64,000 nucleotides of DNA from CAYNRE01 sp964399535 (GTDB lineage Bacteria; Planctomycetota; Planctomycetia; Pirellulales; CAYNRE01), in contig CAYNRE010000050.1 of assembly GCA_964399535.1 (NCBI GenBank), positions 1-64,000 of the forward strand. Direction: 5' to 3'. The notes under the pieces were generated by a model. That model saw only the letters and a program-made list of their open reading frames with translations, was not told where the DNA came from and made no database searches. Both the position numbers and the translations under genes were made by a program. Shown here one piece after another: positions 8,158 through 17,290 of the stretch; positions within the stretch are counted from its first letter, which is position 1, and the number at the start of each line of letters is the position of its first letter.

Positions 8158-8907
8158 TTAGGGCCACGCCCCGTTGGGAGCCGCGGCGCGATCAACATAC
8201 CAAGCCAGCCGCCCTCGGGCAGGACACACCCCCTGGCTGGGCAGGCGCTGCCGGTCGGGCGGTCCCTGGAGCACCTCGGCCAACCGCTCGGCCTTATCGG
8301 CCCCGGTCACCAGAAAGATTACCTCACGCGCCGCGTTGAGCAACGGATAGGTCATGGTCAACCGCCAGGTGCCCAAGGGGGGCACCCAATTGGCCGCGGT
8401 CCAGCGGCGCTGCTCGGTAAGGGCCTCGGTTTGCGGAAATAGCGACGCCGTGTGCCCGTCGCTGCCCATTCCCAGCAGGACCAGGTCCAGGGCCGGCGGC
8501 GGCCCCTCGGGCGCGATGCCCGCTAGTTGGGCCAGTTCTCGCTGGTAACCCGCGGCGGCGGCCGACAAATCGGTCGCCTCGGATTGCCAACGATGAATGC
8601 GCCGCCTGTCGATCTGGCGCGGCTCGAGCAGCGCCGCCTGGCTCATGCCGAAGTTCGAATCCGGATGCTCGGGCGGCACCGCGCGCTCGTCGCCCCAGAA
8701 AAAATCGACACGGTTCCAGGGGAGCCGAGCATCCCAGGCGGGTTGGGCCAACAGCTCGTACAGCCGCCGGGGGGTGCTGCCGCCGGCCAGGGCCCAAGTC
8801 ATGCGGCCCCGCTCGGCAACCGCCGCTCGGGCAATTTCGGCGATACGCTCGGCCAGTGCCGCGATGGTTTGGTCGGCGGTCTCGAAAACTGCCAGGTGAG
8901 GCGGCAT
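8158..8907 (-). CDS. pgl: 6-phosphogluconolactonase
   Basis: The NagB/DevB-type fold is shown by TWALAGGSTPRRLYELL, FFWGDERAVPPEHPDSNFGM and LVLLGMGSDGHTASLFP, the three hallmark blocks of the enzyme that opens 6-phosphogluconolactone. The frame is open to 8991, but the family normally begins only a few residues before VFETADQ. I therefore place the start at ATG 8907 (249 residues). It is the first gene of the sugar-phosphate group. No zwf or gnd lies in the window. Confidence 0.88.
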   Translation of the reverse strand: MPPHLAVFETADQTIAALAERIAEIARAAVAERGRMTWALAGGSTPRRLYELLAQPAWDARLPWNRVDFFWGDERAVPPEHPDSNFGMSQAALLEPRQIDRRRIHRWQSEATDLSAAAAGYQRELAQLAGIAPEGPPPALDLVLLGMGSDGHTASLFPQTEALTEQRRWTAANWVPPLGTWRLTMTYPLLNAAREVIFLVTGADKAERLAEVLQGPPDRQRLPSQGVCPARGRLAWYVDRAAAPNGAWP

Positions 8908-9082
8908 GGTCACCAGGCCAAGCGGGAATTCGCCCGGGTGAATTCGCGGCAGCCAATCGCCACGAACCCGGCGCCGGGGGGGACCAGCCACGAAGCATAT
9001 CGGCCGTGGCCGGGGTTTGTCGAATCCCCCGCCGCCACGACGGCCTGAAGTGACTTCCGCCTGGTCGCGCGGCGCAGGCGAG

Positions 9083-12004
9083 CTACGCGAGCCGGCGAGG
9101 GCGACGGCGCCCGAGCGCCCCCAGTGCCAAAGCCAGCCCGGTCCAGATGACCAGCGTTCCTGGCTCGGGTACGGCCGCAGGAGGCGGGGTGTAGAGCAGG
9201 TTCAAGTTGTTGCCAGCCTGGCCGATCGAAAAGGTACCGGTGTAGAAGTTCGAGAAGCCCGATAGGTCCAAGAGGAACGCCAGCGGATCGAAGCCGACGA
9301 TGCCCCCGGCCGCGCTGGCAAAGGTCCAACTGTAGGCCAGCGTGGGGTCGAAGTTGGCCGCGGCGCCCGGGGTGTTGGCCAGCGTGAGCGAGTCGACGTC
9401 GAGCGTGAACTCGTTCCCGGCCGTGGCGGTAATGGTTAGCGTGCCGGAAATATCCAGGAAATCCCAGCCGGGATCGGATCCGCTGGTGCCCGCGGCGTCG
9501 TTGATTTCGAGGAACTCGATTCCCGAGGGGCCCCAGGTAACGGTTCCCACTACATTCATGGTGCCGGGGCTGTTTCCCGGGGCGAGGGCCCCGCCATTAG
9601 TAACCAGCAAGCTACCGGTGATGGTTCCCGAGCCCTGCACGAGGGCCCCCGTGCCGCTGACTTGCACCGCCCCGTTGAGCGAGCCGTTCAGGTCGATCAC
9701 CCCGCCGGTGTTGTTGACGGACCCCGTCGAGGTGAGGGTTGACCCGCTGGGAACGATTAGCTGCCCTCCGGCCGAGAGGCTGACCGAGGCCACCAGGTCG
9801 CTGAAGCCCGCCAGCTGGAGCGCGCCGCCCGCCAGATTCACCGCGGTACCGTTGGGTAGAACGTTGTTGGCGCCCAACTGCAGCGTTCCGCCCGTGACCT
9901 GAGTGCCGCCGGCGTAATAGTTGGTCGCGCCGAGTGTGACGGTGCCGGAGGTCGATTTGACCAGGTCGACGCTGCCCACCAGGCTGGCTTGCACCGAACC
10001 GGCCCGCAAGTCGAAATGGCTGGAAGATTGAACCAGGCCAGACGTGGCGGCCACGGTGCCCCCGTTCAGGACGAGGCCGGCCACGGTGTTGGGATTGGTG
10101 TTAACCTGCCAGGTTCCGCCGCTGGAGACCGTGACCACGGTGGTGGCGGGAAGGACATAGCTGGTGCCCATTTCCAGCGTGCCGGCGTCAATGTTGGTGG
10201 CGCCGGTGTAGGTGTGGTACGAACCCGTGAGCGTCACCGTGCCGGCGGTCGACTTCACCAAGTCGACACTGCCACTGAACAGGGCGCTAACACTGCCGCT
10301 CTGAAGCTGGATATTCGAAGTCGAAGTCAGCACTCCGCCCGAAGTGCCCGTGATGCTGCCGCTGACCAGGGTAATCTGGCTGACCGTGTCGGTCCGGCTG
10401 CCAATCGCCAGAGTTCCACCGCTAACGCTGAGTGCCGTGGTATCGGACAACACATTGTTCGCGCCCAGCTGCAAGGTGCCGTTGGTAACGTTGGTGGCGC
10501 CGCTGTAGGTGTTCTCCCCGCTCAGCAGGACGGTTCCAGCACCGACCTTGTCCAGGTCGACACTGCCGCCGAGCCGTGCCGAAACGGTGCCGTTGGTTAG
10601 CTGAAAATCAGTCGATGAGGTGAGCAGCGACGACGCTGTGCCCGAAATCTGTCCATTGGTCAGCGTGACTCCGGAAACCGTGTCGGTAAAGCCTTGCAGG
10701 TTCAGGACCGAGGTACTCCCCGAGAGACTCACGGTGGTAGTGTTGGGCAGCACGTCGCTGGCGTCGAGTTGCAGTGTGCCGCTCTGAATCAGGGTACTGT
10801 TCGAGTAGGTGTTTGCGCCACTGAGCCGGACCGTGCCGGATCCCGATTTGATCACGGCCGCGCCTCCACCGAGCCGGGCGGTGATGATGCCGTTGAGTAG
10901 CTGTGTTGTCCCGCCGCTCACCGTCAGCAAACCGCTTGCGCCCCCCGTTACGTTCGCGGAGCCAGAAACGGTTAGGCTTCTGATGGTATCGGTGAAGTCG
11001 CCAATCTCCAGATTAGCGCCGGTGACCGAAACATCCGAGGCATTGGGAATGATATTGCTTGCCCCCAAGGTCAAGGTGCCGGCTTGAATCTGCGTTTCGC
11101 CTGTGTAGTTGCTGCCGGTGGCGTCCCAGGTCAGTTTCGCAGCGCCCGACTTGAGAAACCCGCCGGTACCGTTCCCGGTAATGGGGTAGCTAAAGGTTCG
11201 GTCGAGAACATTGGTTTGGTACTCGATGATCCCCAGGCTAAGCGCCTGGATCGACGAAATGCCCGAACTGGCGAGCGGCGAGCTCACAACCCGCAGAATT
11301 CCCCCGTTGGCCACCAGCGCCACCGAGCCAGCCGGGGCGGTCGCCAGTCCGTTTCCGATGACCAAGGTGCCACCCGAAGCCGCCCGCAGGGTTCCCGAGG
11401 CTCCGGCCGCCGCCGTGATCGGCGTCAGCACTTGAAGCGTTCCGCCCGAGGCCTCGACCAGCCCGGTGCTACTGGAATTGAAATGAATCGCTGACGAATT
11501 ACCGCTGATCGTTCCCGAACCCAGAATGGAGCCCGTCAGGTTCATGACGGCGGTGCTCGCGAAGCTGAGATTGCCGCCGCTGAGCGTCAACGTTCGACCC
11601 GCCTGCACGGTCGAGTTCTGGCTGGAACCTACGCCGTTGAGCGTGAGTGTGGAACTACTGATGCTAAAGGGCGCTGCTCCCAGCGAGGTCATCTGCAGGC
11701 TCAGAATTGCCCGGTTGGCGGTCATCGTCGGCGCGTTGACGTAGGCGCCGTTGAGCCGGGCGCTGTCGCTAGCGCCGGGCAGGTTGTTGCCGTTCCAGTT
11801 GAGATTCAGGCCAAAGTCGCTGCTGACCAGCCCGGTCCAATCGCGATCGGCGGCGCTCGAATCGGCCAGGAGCGTCGCGATGGCCAGACACGACAGCATC
11901 CAACTGCGCACCCACGCTGCGCCATGGCGTCGGCGCGCCCTGGCCGCGCGCTCTTGGTTGGCTGGCGAGTCTAGAATCGGCGAGCGATGCGCGATGTGTG
12001 TCAT
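9083..12004 (-). CDS. PEP-CTERM-anchored protein with autotransporter-type beta-strand repeats
   Basis: After a basic, hydrophobic signal region (ending near DSSAADRDW) comes a long Gly/Ser/Thr-rich beta-helix. It contains at least five copies, about 100 residues apart, of a unit like AGTVLLSGENTYSGATNV followed by GTLQLGANNVLP. This is the passenger-associated repeat of autotransporters. A linker (GALAPGNSPGTMNV) and a globular domain follow. The end is VPEPGTLVIW, a hydrophobic helix and RRRPRR, which is a canonical PEP-CTERM sorting signal. Predicted location is the cell surface or extracellular matrix, processed by an exosortase not seen here. There is no autotransporter barrel. ATG 12004 is preferred to the TTG two codons upstream; AAGGA lies ten bases before it. 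Confidence 0.88.
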   Translation of the reverse strand: MTHIAHRSPILDSPANQERAARARRRHGAAWVRSWMLSCLAIATLLADSSAADRDWTGLVSSDFGLNLNWNGNNLPGASDSARLNGAYVNAPTMTANRAILSLQMTSLGAAPFSISSSTLTLNGVGSSQNSTVQAGRTLTLSGGNLSFASTAVMNLTGSILGSGTISGNSSAIHFNSSSTGLVEASGGTLQVLTPITAAAGASGTLRAASGGTLVIGNGLATAPAGSVALVANGGILRVVSSPLASSGISSIQALSLGIIEYQTNVLDRTFSYPITGNGTGGFLKSGAAKLTWDATGSNYTGETQIQAGTLTLGASNIIPNASDVSVTGANLEIGDFTDTIRSLTVSGSANVTGGASGLLTVSGGTTQLLNGIITARLGGGAAVIKSGSGTVRLSGANTYSNSTLIQSGTLQLDASDVLPNTTTVSLSGSTSVLNLQGFTDTVSGVTLTNGQISGTASSLLTSSTDFQLTNGTVSARLGGSVDLDKVGAGTVLLSGENTYSGATNVTNGTLQLGANNVLSDTTALSVSGGTLAIGSRTDTVSQITLVSGSITGTSGGVLTSTSNIQLQSGSVSALFSGSVDLVKSTAGTVTLTGSYHTYTGATNIDAGTLEMGTSYVLPATTVVTVSSGGTWQVNTNPNTVAGLVLNGGTVAATSGLVQSSSHFDLRAGSVQASLVGSVDLVKSTSGTVTLGATNYYAGGTQVTGGTLQLGANNVLPNGTAVNLAGGALQLAGFSDLVASVSLSAGGQLIVPSGSTLTSTGSVNNTGGVIDLNGSLNGAVQVSGTGALVQGSGTITGSLLVTNGGALAPGNSPGTMNVVGTVTWGPSGIEFLEINDAAGTSGSDPGWDFLDISGTLTITATAGNEFTLDVDSLTLANTPGAAANFDPTLAYSWTFASAAGGIVGFDPLAFLLDLSGFSNFYTGTFSIGQAGNNLNLLYTPPPAAVPEPGTLVIWTGLALALGALGRRRPRRLA

Positions 12005-12010
12005 GGCCAA

Positions 12011-12429
12011 GGAATCCTTAGAGATGCGTCTGAGAGGCGACGTGATCTAGAGGAGTTGTTAGCCTTCCTGACAACCTACTCGCGCCCGCGATCGCTCCGA
12101 TGCAGGGCAGTCAGCGTGCAACGCCCACCCCGATTTTATTTCCGTACGACCAGCCTAAAATGAAACCAGACGTGAACAGCGAGTCTATCGAGAACTCGTT
12201 TCGTCTTCCACCCCCATGCAGGACAAGGAGGCTGACCAATTGTGTTGTCGAGACCGCGTCTGACGAGTTCTGAGTTCACTACCCGAAATAATACCTACCC
12301 GCTCCCGCCCCGATCCTGTTTTTGCTGGGGTAGCGCGCTTTGCTAACCGATTCGACGGCGAGCGCAGATTCCGTGTCGCAATCGGACGACCGGAATTCAA
12401 TTCGACTTGCAGTTGGCCAAGTGGCTGCA
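12011..12429. other. Intergenic leader of the PEP-CTERM gene, AT-richer
   Basis: No credible gene. On the minus strand, about 130 bp upstream of the PEP-CTERM start, there is an AT-rich stretch with a TAAAAT box (forward strand attttatt at about 12132-12139). It could serve as a -10 element, but no convincing -35 is seen. The part next to 12430 is the sequence downstream of the decayed repeat-protein fragment. Confidence 0.4.
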
Positions 12430-12609
12430 TTAAGCCCGCGGCGGCTCGCTGTCGTCGCTGGATCGCCAAGTGACATTGGCCACGATGGGTATGGTTTCCA
12501 GGCTGGTCCCGGGGGAAAGCGTGCCGCCTGCCGAGGCCACCAGGTTTCCCGTCGCCGTGCCGGCACCGGAGAGGGTGCCGTTATGGGTCACGGTCACCCT
12601 GCCGGCCGC
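12430..12609 (-). pseudogene. Fragment of a second PEP-CTERM/autotransporter-repeat protein
   Basis: The minus-strand frame from 12609 to the TAA at 12430-12432 reads GTLSGAGTATGNLV, GTLSPGTSLETI and VANVTW. The intact neighbour at 9083-12004 has GTITGSLLV, GALAPGNSPGTMNV and VGTVTW in the same order. This is the linker that follows the beta-helix in such proteins. There is no start, no repeat region upstream and no PEP-CTERM tail downstream. I take it as the remnant of a deleted paralogue. Confidence 0.65.
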
Positions 12610-12631
12610 AGACCGCCAGCACCCGCGCCGA

Positions 12632-13639
12632 TCAGCCCCGCTCGGCCGCCGGCATTAAGTGTTGACGAAACCACTCCAGGGCCAACTGCTGCGCCTGAGC
12701 CCGAGCCTCCAAGTAAATCCCGTAGTGAGTGATTCCGGGGACGATGACCAGCTTCTTGGGGCCTTGAGCCCGCTCGTGAGCCTTGAGCCCGTGGTCTTTG
12801 TTGTCGAACAGTTCTTCTTTCTCGGCCAGCACGAAAAGCATGGCGCACTGCGAGGCCCGCTCCACGTCGTCGACCGGCGCATAGTCGGCCAGGTGGCCGC
12901 GGATCGGCGCTCCGCGCAAGTTGCCGATGACCCGGGCCCCCGGCTCCGGATAGCCGATTTCTCCCCGGGCCCGGCGGGTCATTTCCATTTCGGTCAGCTC
13001 GCGCTCGCTGGGCGCGGCGATCACCCAGCGACTATCGAGGGCCGGCACCTGGCTAACCAGGGCCCGCACATGAGGGTCGCGCGCCGCGGCATACACCACG
13101 TGGCCCCCCGAGTAGCTCGACCCCCAGAGCCCGATTCGCGCGCTGTCGCACTGGGGCTCACCGCGAGCCCAGGCGAGCACATTGAGCAAGTCGGTGGTCT
13201 GTTCGAGCGGGTCGACCACTTCGCGAATCTCGATTACTTCAGCCTGAAATGGCCCAGTCGAACGGTCGGCGGGCGCCGGCCCGGTTAGGATGACTCGCCC
13301 CTCGCTGGCCCCCCACCCGCGATAGTCGAAGGTAATCACCAGAAAGCCCGCCTTGGCGAAGGCCAGGGCCTCGGGCCGGAGCAGCGCGGCAGTTCCCCCC
13401 CAGCCGTGCGACAGGATGAGCGTGGGCAGTTTCTCGGCTGCGGGCTCGGCGGGGGCATACAGGTCGGCGGTAAGCCGGCTTCCCTCGCTCATAATCGTCG
13501 CCCGGCGGTGGGCCAAACCGTCGGGCAGGCGTGGGGCTGGCTGTGCCCACACCACTCCGGCAGGCACCTGGGCGGCCAGCATTGCCGCCGCGATCAAGCT
13601 CCGTAGCGTGAAAAGCTTCGCGGTCTTCCTGCGGTGCAT
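12632..13639 (-). CDS. Exported alpha/beta hydrolase (dienelactone-hydrolase/peptidase-like)
   Basis: A signal peptide (basic MHRRKTAKLF, hydrophobic core, Ala-rich cleavage zone near VWAQPAP) is followed by an alpha/beta hydrolase domain. It has the oxyanion motif SHGWGGT, the nucleophile elbow GSSYSGG, an acidic residue in LAEKEELFD and His in GITHYGIY. The catalytic triad therefore seems complete. The substrate is unknown; the family includes esterases and dienelactone hydrolases. The frame is open to 13735, but the signal peptide starts at ATG 13639 (335 residues). It abuts the decayed fragment at 12430-12609. Confidence 0.8.
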   Translation of the reverse strand: MHRRKTAKLFTLRSLIAAAMLAAQVPAGVVWAQPAPRLPDGLAHRRATIMSEGSRLTADLYAPAEPAAEKLPTLILSHGWGGTAALLRPEALAFAKAGFLVITFDYRGWGASEGRVILTGPAPADRSTGPFQAEVIEIREVVDPLEQTTDLLNVLAWARGEPQCDSARIGLWGSSYSGGHVVYAAARDPHVRALVSQVPALDSRWVIAAPSERELTEMEMTRRARGEIGYPEPGARVIGNLRGAPIRGHLADYAPVDDVERASQCAMLFVLAEKEELFDNKDHGLKAHERAQGPKKLVIVPGITHYGIYLEARAQAQQLALEWFRQHLMPAAERG

Positions 13640-13782
13640 GGCACTACCCCCGTTTGCTGATCGCGAATTCCGAATTCTGGCCCAGAGAGCCATTTCCCAG
13701 TTGCGCTCCGAGAGTATCGCCGGTCGAACTGACAAGGTCCAGCGACATCCCTCGCGCGTGCTACGTTATTCGATCAAAGGAA

Positions 13783-14466
13783 TTAACTGGGAAGAGCCGT
13801 GCAATAGGCCCAGATGGCCCAGTAGTGGCACGCGCTGCCGGCAATGACCAGCAGATGCCAGACGACGTGAAAGTACGGAACATGGTCGCGCCCCAGGAAC
13901 AGGGTTCCCGCTGTGTAACAAAGGCCGCCCGCGAAGAACCAGCCGATCATGGCCCAGGGAGCCCAGGCCAGCATCGCCGGCGCGGTTACCAAGGGAAGCC
14001 AGCCGAGCACCAACTGTAACCAAGTGGTCACTGCCTCGATTCGGTGGGCCAGCCCCAGCTTGATGTAGAAGCCGGCCAGGGCCACGACCCACATCGCGGC
14101 CGGTACGATCCACCACCATCCCTGGCGCAGATAGGTCGTCGCGGGGGGCGTGAACGATCCCGCGATGAGCAAAAAGATACAGGCCTGGTCGATCATCCGA
14201 AACAATCGCCGGTGGGCCGAGTCGTGGTAGACGTGCGACAGCGTGGAAGCCCCATACACCGCGACCAGGCTGGCCCCGTAAACGGCGCAGGCGGTCAACT
14301 GCCAGGGGTCTCCCTGGCTCTTGGCGGCCCACAGCAGGCCCAGCGCTCCGGCCGCCGCCAGGAGCGTGCCGAGTCCGTGGGTCCAGGCGTTGTAGCGCTC
14401 CTCGCGAAGCAGCCGCGCCAGCTGCTGCTGGTGCAGCGCGTGCCAGTCTTCTCCGGTCGTAGACAT
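13783..14466 (-). CDS. Hemolysin III / PAQR-family membrane protein
   Basis: Seven hydrophobic helices follow a short cytoplasmic N-terminus (MSTTGEDWHALHQQQLARLL). The family metal site is visible: LSHVYHDS with a following Asp (FRMID), and HVVWHLLVIAGSACHYWA near the C-terminus with three His. Bacterial members are often named hemolysin III or YqfA; eukaryotic relatives are the progestin/adiponectin receptors. The biochemical role is uncertain, with a membrane ceramidase-like hydrolase proposed for the superfamily. ATG 14466 is chosen because GGGAG lies eight bases upstream and the family begins here; the frame is open to 14775. Confidence 0.85.
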   Translation of the reverse strand: MSTTGEDWHALHQQQLARLLREERYNAWTHGLGTLLAAAGALGLLWAAKSQGDPWQLTACAVYGASLVAVYGASTLSHVYHDSAHRRLFRMIDQACIFLLIAGSFTPPATTYLRQGWWWIVPAAMWVVALAGFYIKLGLAHRIEAVTTWLQLVLGWLPLVTAPAMLAWAPWAMIGWFFAGGLCYTAGTLFLGRDHVPYFHVVWHLLVIAGSACHYWAIWAYCTALPS

Positions 14467-14948
14467 CTCCCTATCTCCCGCAAGATTCTTCAGAATCCTG
14501 CCCGCGCGCTGGCAGGCTAAAACAGCCGCCATTTCCGGCTCATGCAAACTCGGTGCCGCTGGGCAAACCAGGGCTGCCGGGCACAGCAACGCTGGCGTTA
14601 AGCGTCGGCCGCAACGATTCTGGCGGCAAATTGGGGCCGACCGCGATCGCGGCAGCGCGCCAACCCGCCCAGCATATCGTGCGGCAATGTGCAGCGCCGT
14701 TAGGTTCTCGGGCACCCAACCGCTGATGGCGTTCTCGCCGGCGGTCCGCCCAGGCGCATCGCCAGCACACTGCATCGCGCTTTGCGGCCGGGTTCGGCTC
14801 GTCGGGTCGCGCCCGCGGTTGAAACTGGCCCGCTCGTTCCCCAGGCGAAATCTCGCGAGCTGAATTCCGGGGTTGCTTGCCCGCCGTGTGTAAATCGTTT
14901 ACGCTACTGGAGTTGGATCGTACCTGCCCGTTCATCACACCAGGCGGC
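14467..14948. promoter_or_regulatory. Divergent intergenic region with a 13-bp palindrome
   Basis: The region separates the PAQR gene (minus) from the DUF1549 operon (plus). I see no gene in it. A perfect inverted repeat, GTAAA-TCG-TTTAC, lies at 14890-14902, 46 bp before ATG 14949. It is a possible operator or part of a promoter. The rest is GC-rich and featureless. Confidence 0.35.
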
Positions 14949-17204
14949 ATGATGGCGAAACCGCAGCCTGCTTCCGTGAAACGGATCGCCGCGGTAATCG
15001 CCCTGGCGAGTGTGCTTCTCGGCTCCCAGCGCGGTCGGGCGGCCACACCGACGGCCGATTCAACCGCCGCCGGTTCTGCCTCCTCAGCGTCGCCGGTCAC
15101 CTACGAACGCGACGTGTTGCCGGTGCTGACCAAGGCCGGGTGCAACTCGGGCGCTTGTCACGGAAAAGCCCGGGGGCAAAACGGCTTCCAATTATCGCTT
15201 TTGGGATTCGACCCGGAGTTCGACTACCGGGCGATCGTGCGCGAGGGGCGGGGGCGGCGCGTTTTCCCCTCGGCGGCCGACCATAGCCTGTTGTTGCGCA
15301 AGGCCAGCGCCTCGGTGCCGCACGGCGGCGGAGAGCGGCTCGACGCGTCGGGACCGTGGTATGAGTTGGTGCGAACCTGGATCGCCGGCGGCATGCCCCG
15401 CCAGGGGCCCGGCGACCCCCGGCTCGACGCACTTACCATTTCGCCCCCGGAGCAGGTACTGGCCAGCGGCGCCGAGCAACAGCTCTTGGTTACCGCCCAT
15501 TACAGCGACGGCTCGACTCGCGACGTCACGCCGCTATGCGAATTCAAATCGAATGAGGCGGCCATCGTCGATGTGAGCGACCAGGGACTGGTCCGCGCCG
15601 GCCAGCTGCCCGGCGAAGCGACCATCATGATCCGCTATCTCGACGAGATCGGCACTTGGAACACCGCAATTCCGCTGGAGGGCGTGGTCGACCCGCAACG
15701 ATACGCCGAACTGCCGCGGTACAATCGGATCGACGAGTTGGTTTGGCAGAAACTAGCCCAACTCGGCATCCTGCCCAGCCCCCCGGCTAGCGACGCCACT
15801 TTCCTGAGGCGGGTATACCTCGACCTGATCGGCCGGTTACCCACGGTCGACCAGTCGCGGGCGTTTCTCGACGACAGCGATCCCGAGCGGCGGGCCAAAC
15901 TGGTCGATCGGTTGCTCGAGCGGCCCGAATACGGCGACCACTGGGCCAACATCTGGGTCGACTTGCTTCGCCCGAACCCGTATCGCGTGGGGATCAAAGC
16001 CACGCTGAATTTCGACAACTGGATTCGCGACGCATTTCGCCGCAATCAGCCCTACGACCAATTCGTTCACGATTTGGTAACCGCCCAGGGCAGCACCTGG
16101 CGCAACGGGGCGGCTACGCTATTTCGCGATCGCCGCGAGCCCGAAGAGATAGTAACGCTGGTGAGCCAGCTTTTTCTGGGAATTCGCTTGGAATGCGCCA
16201 AGTGCCACCATCATCCCTTCGAAGCCTGGGGCCAGGACGACTTCTATGAGCTGGCCGGATATTTCGCCCGAGTGGGGCGCAAGGGAACCGGCCTTTCGCC
16301 GCCCATTTCCGGTGGTGAGGAAATCGTGTTCACCGCCGAGCGCGGCAGCGTGGCCCACCCGCTCACGGGCCAGCCCGTGCAGCCCAGGCCCCTGTTCGGC
16401 GAAATCGCGGCCGCGGCCGCCGAGCAGGACCCGCGTCGCGCGCTGGCCGATTGGATGACCGACGAGGCGAACCCTTACTTTGCCCGGGTCGCGGTGAATC
16501 GTGTTTGGGCGGAACTGATGGGCCGCGGGCTGGTCGACCCGGTCGACGACTTGCGGGCCACCAATCCGCCGTCGAACGAGCCGCTACTGGCGGCCCTGGC
16601 CGAAGAATTTCGCGAGCAGCACTACGATCTGAAACAGCTTCTGCGGACCATCGTCCGTTCGTATGTTTATCAACTGTCGTCGGTTCCCGGCGAGCGGAAC
16701 CAGTCCGACAATCGCAACTACTCGCGCCATTACCGGTCGCGGTTGCGGGCCGAGGTGCTGCTCGACGCCGTATGCGACATTAGCGAGGTGCCCGAGTCCT
16801 TTGCGGCCATGCCCCCTGAGTCGCGAGCCAATACGATCTGGACGCACCGCGTGGGGTCGCTGTTTTTGGACACGTTTGGCCGCCCCGACGCGAACCAGGA
16901 TCCCCCCTGCGAGCGCACCCGCGATACCACGGTGGTGCAGGCCTTGCACCTGATGAACTCGCCCGCGCTGGCGGAGAAGCTCTCGGCCGATCAGGGGCGC
17001 GTGGCCCGTTTGGCTGCCAGCGGGGCGCAGCCGGCCGAGATCGTGGAAGAACTTTACCTGGCTTGTTACTGTCGCCGGCCGACGGCCGACGAACTGGCCG
17101 CTACGACCCAACTTTTCGCGGCCGACGGCTCGAACCGCCGCGCCGCGACCGAAGACCTGTTATGGGCCTTGTTGAATACGCCGGAGTTCATTTTTAAGGA
17201 TTAG
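14949..17204 (+). CDS. DUF1549/DUF1553 protein with Ig-like (Big2) domain and CxxxxCH site
   Basis: A signal peptide (MMAKPQPASVKR, hydrophobic core to about residue 31) leads to a domain with CNSGACHG (Cys65, Cys70, His71), a CxxxxCH variant of the heme motif common in this planctomycete subgroup. A bacterial Ig-like Big2 domain follows (about 185-268), then DUF1549 (RRVYLDLIGRLPT) with a true CxxCH in CAKCHHHP, and DUF1553 to the end (VNRVWAELMGRGLVDPVDD, FGRPDANQDPPCERTRDTTV). Members are exported and probably act in redox or polymer metabolism, but no activity is proven. It is followed after 86 bp by a DUF1501 gene and then a PPC-domain gene, the usual trio. ATG 14949 is preferred over an upstream ATG at 14877. 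Confidence 0.88.
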   Translation: MMAKPQPASVKRIAAVIALASVLLGSQRGRAATPTADSTAAGSASSASPVTYERDVLPVLTKAGCNSGACHGKARGQNGFQLSLLGFDPEFDYRAIVREGRGRRVFPSAADHSLLLRKASASVPHGGGERLDASGPWYELVRTWIAGGMPRQGPGDPRLDALTISPPEQVLASGAEQQLLVTAHYSDGSTRDVTPLCEFKSNEAAIVDVSDQGLVRAGQLPGEATIMIRYLDEIGTWNTAIPLEGVVDPQRYAELPRYNRIDELVWQKLAQLGILPSPPASDATFLRRVYLDLIGRLPTVDQSRAFLDDSDPERRAKLVDRLLERPEYGDHWANIWVDLLRPNPYRVGIKATLNFDNWIRDAFRRNQPYDQFVHDLVTAQGSTWRNGAATLFRDRREPEEIVTLVSQLFLGIRLECAKCHHHPFEAWGQDDFYELAGYFARVGRKGTGLSPPISGGEEIVFTAERGSVAHPLTGQPVQPRPLFGEIAAAAAEQDPRRALADWMTDEANPYFARVAVNRVWAELMGRGLVDPVDDLRATNPPSNEPLLAALAEEFREQHYDLKQLLRTIVRSYVYQLSSVPGERNQSDNRNYSRHYRSRLRAEVLLDAVCDISEVPESFAAMPPESRANTIWTHRVGSLFLDTFGRPDANQDPPCERTRDTTVVQALHLMNSPALAEKLSADQGRVARLAASGAQPAEIVEELYLACYCRRPTADELAATTQLFAADGSNRRAATEDLLWALLNTPEFIFKD

Positions 17205-17290
17205 CTCCCTGCCCCTTTGGCCGCCGGCGCGCTGTGCCAGTCGCGCCGGCTTTGGGGGCGGAACGCTCCTTGCCCGGAGACCCTGCGATT

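Noticed and set aside
9083..12004. Autotransporter (type V secretion) reading of the repeat protein
   Set aside because: It has the passenger-type repeats but ends in a PEP-CTERM signal and has no beta-barrel domain.
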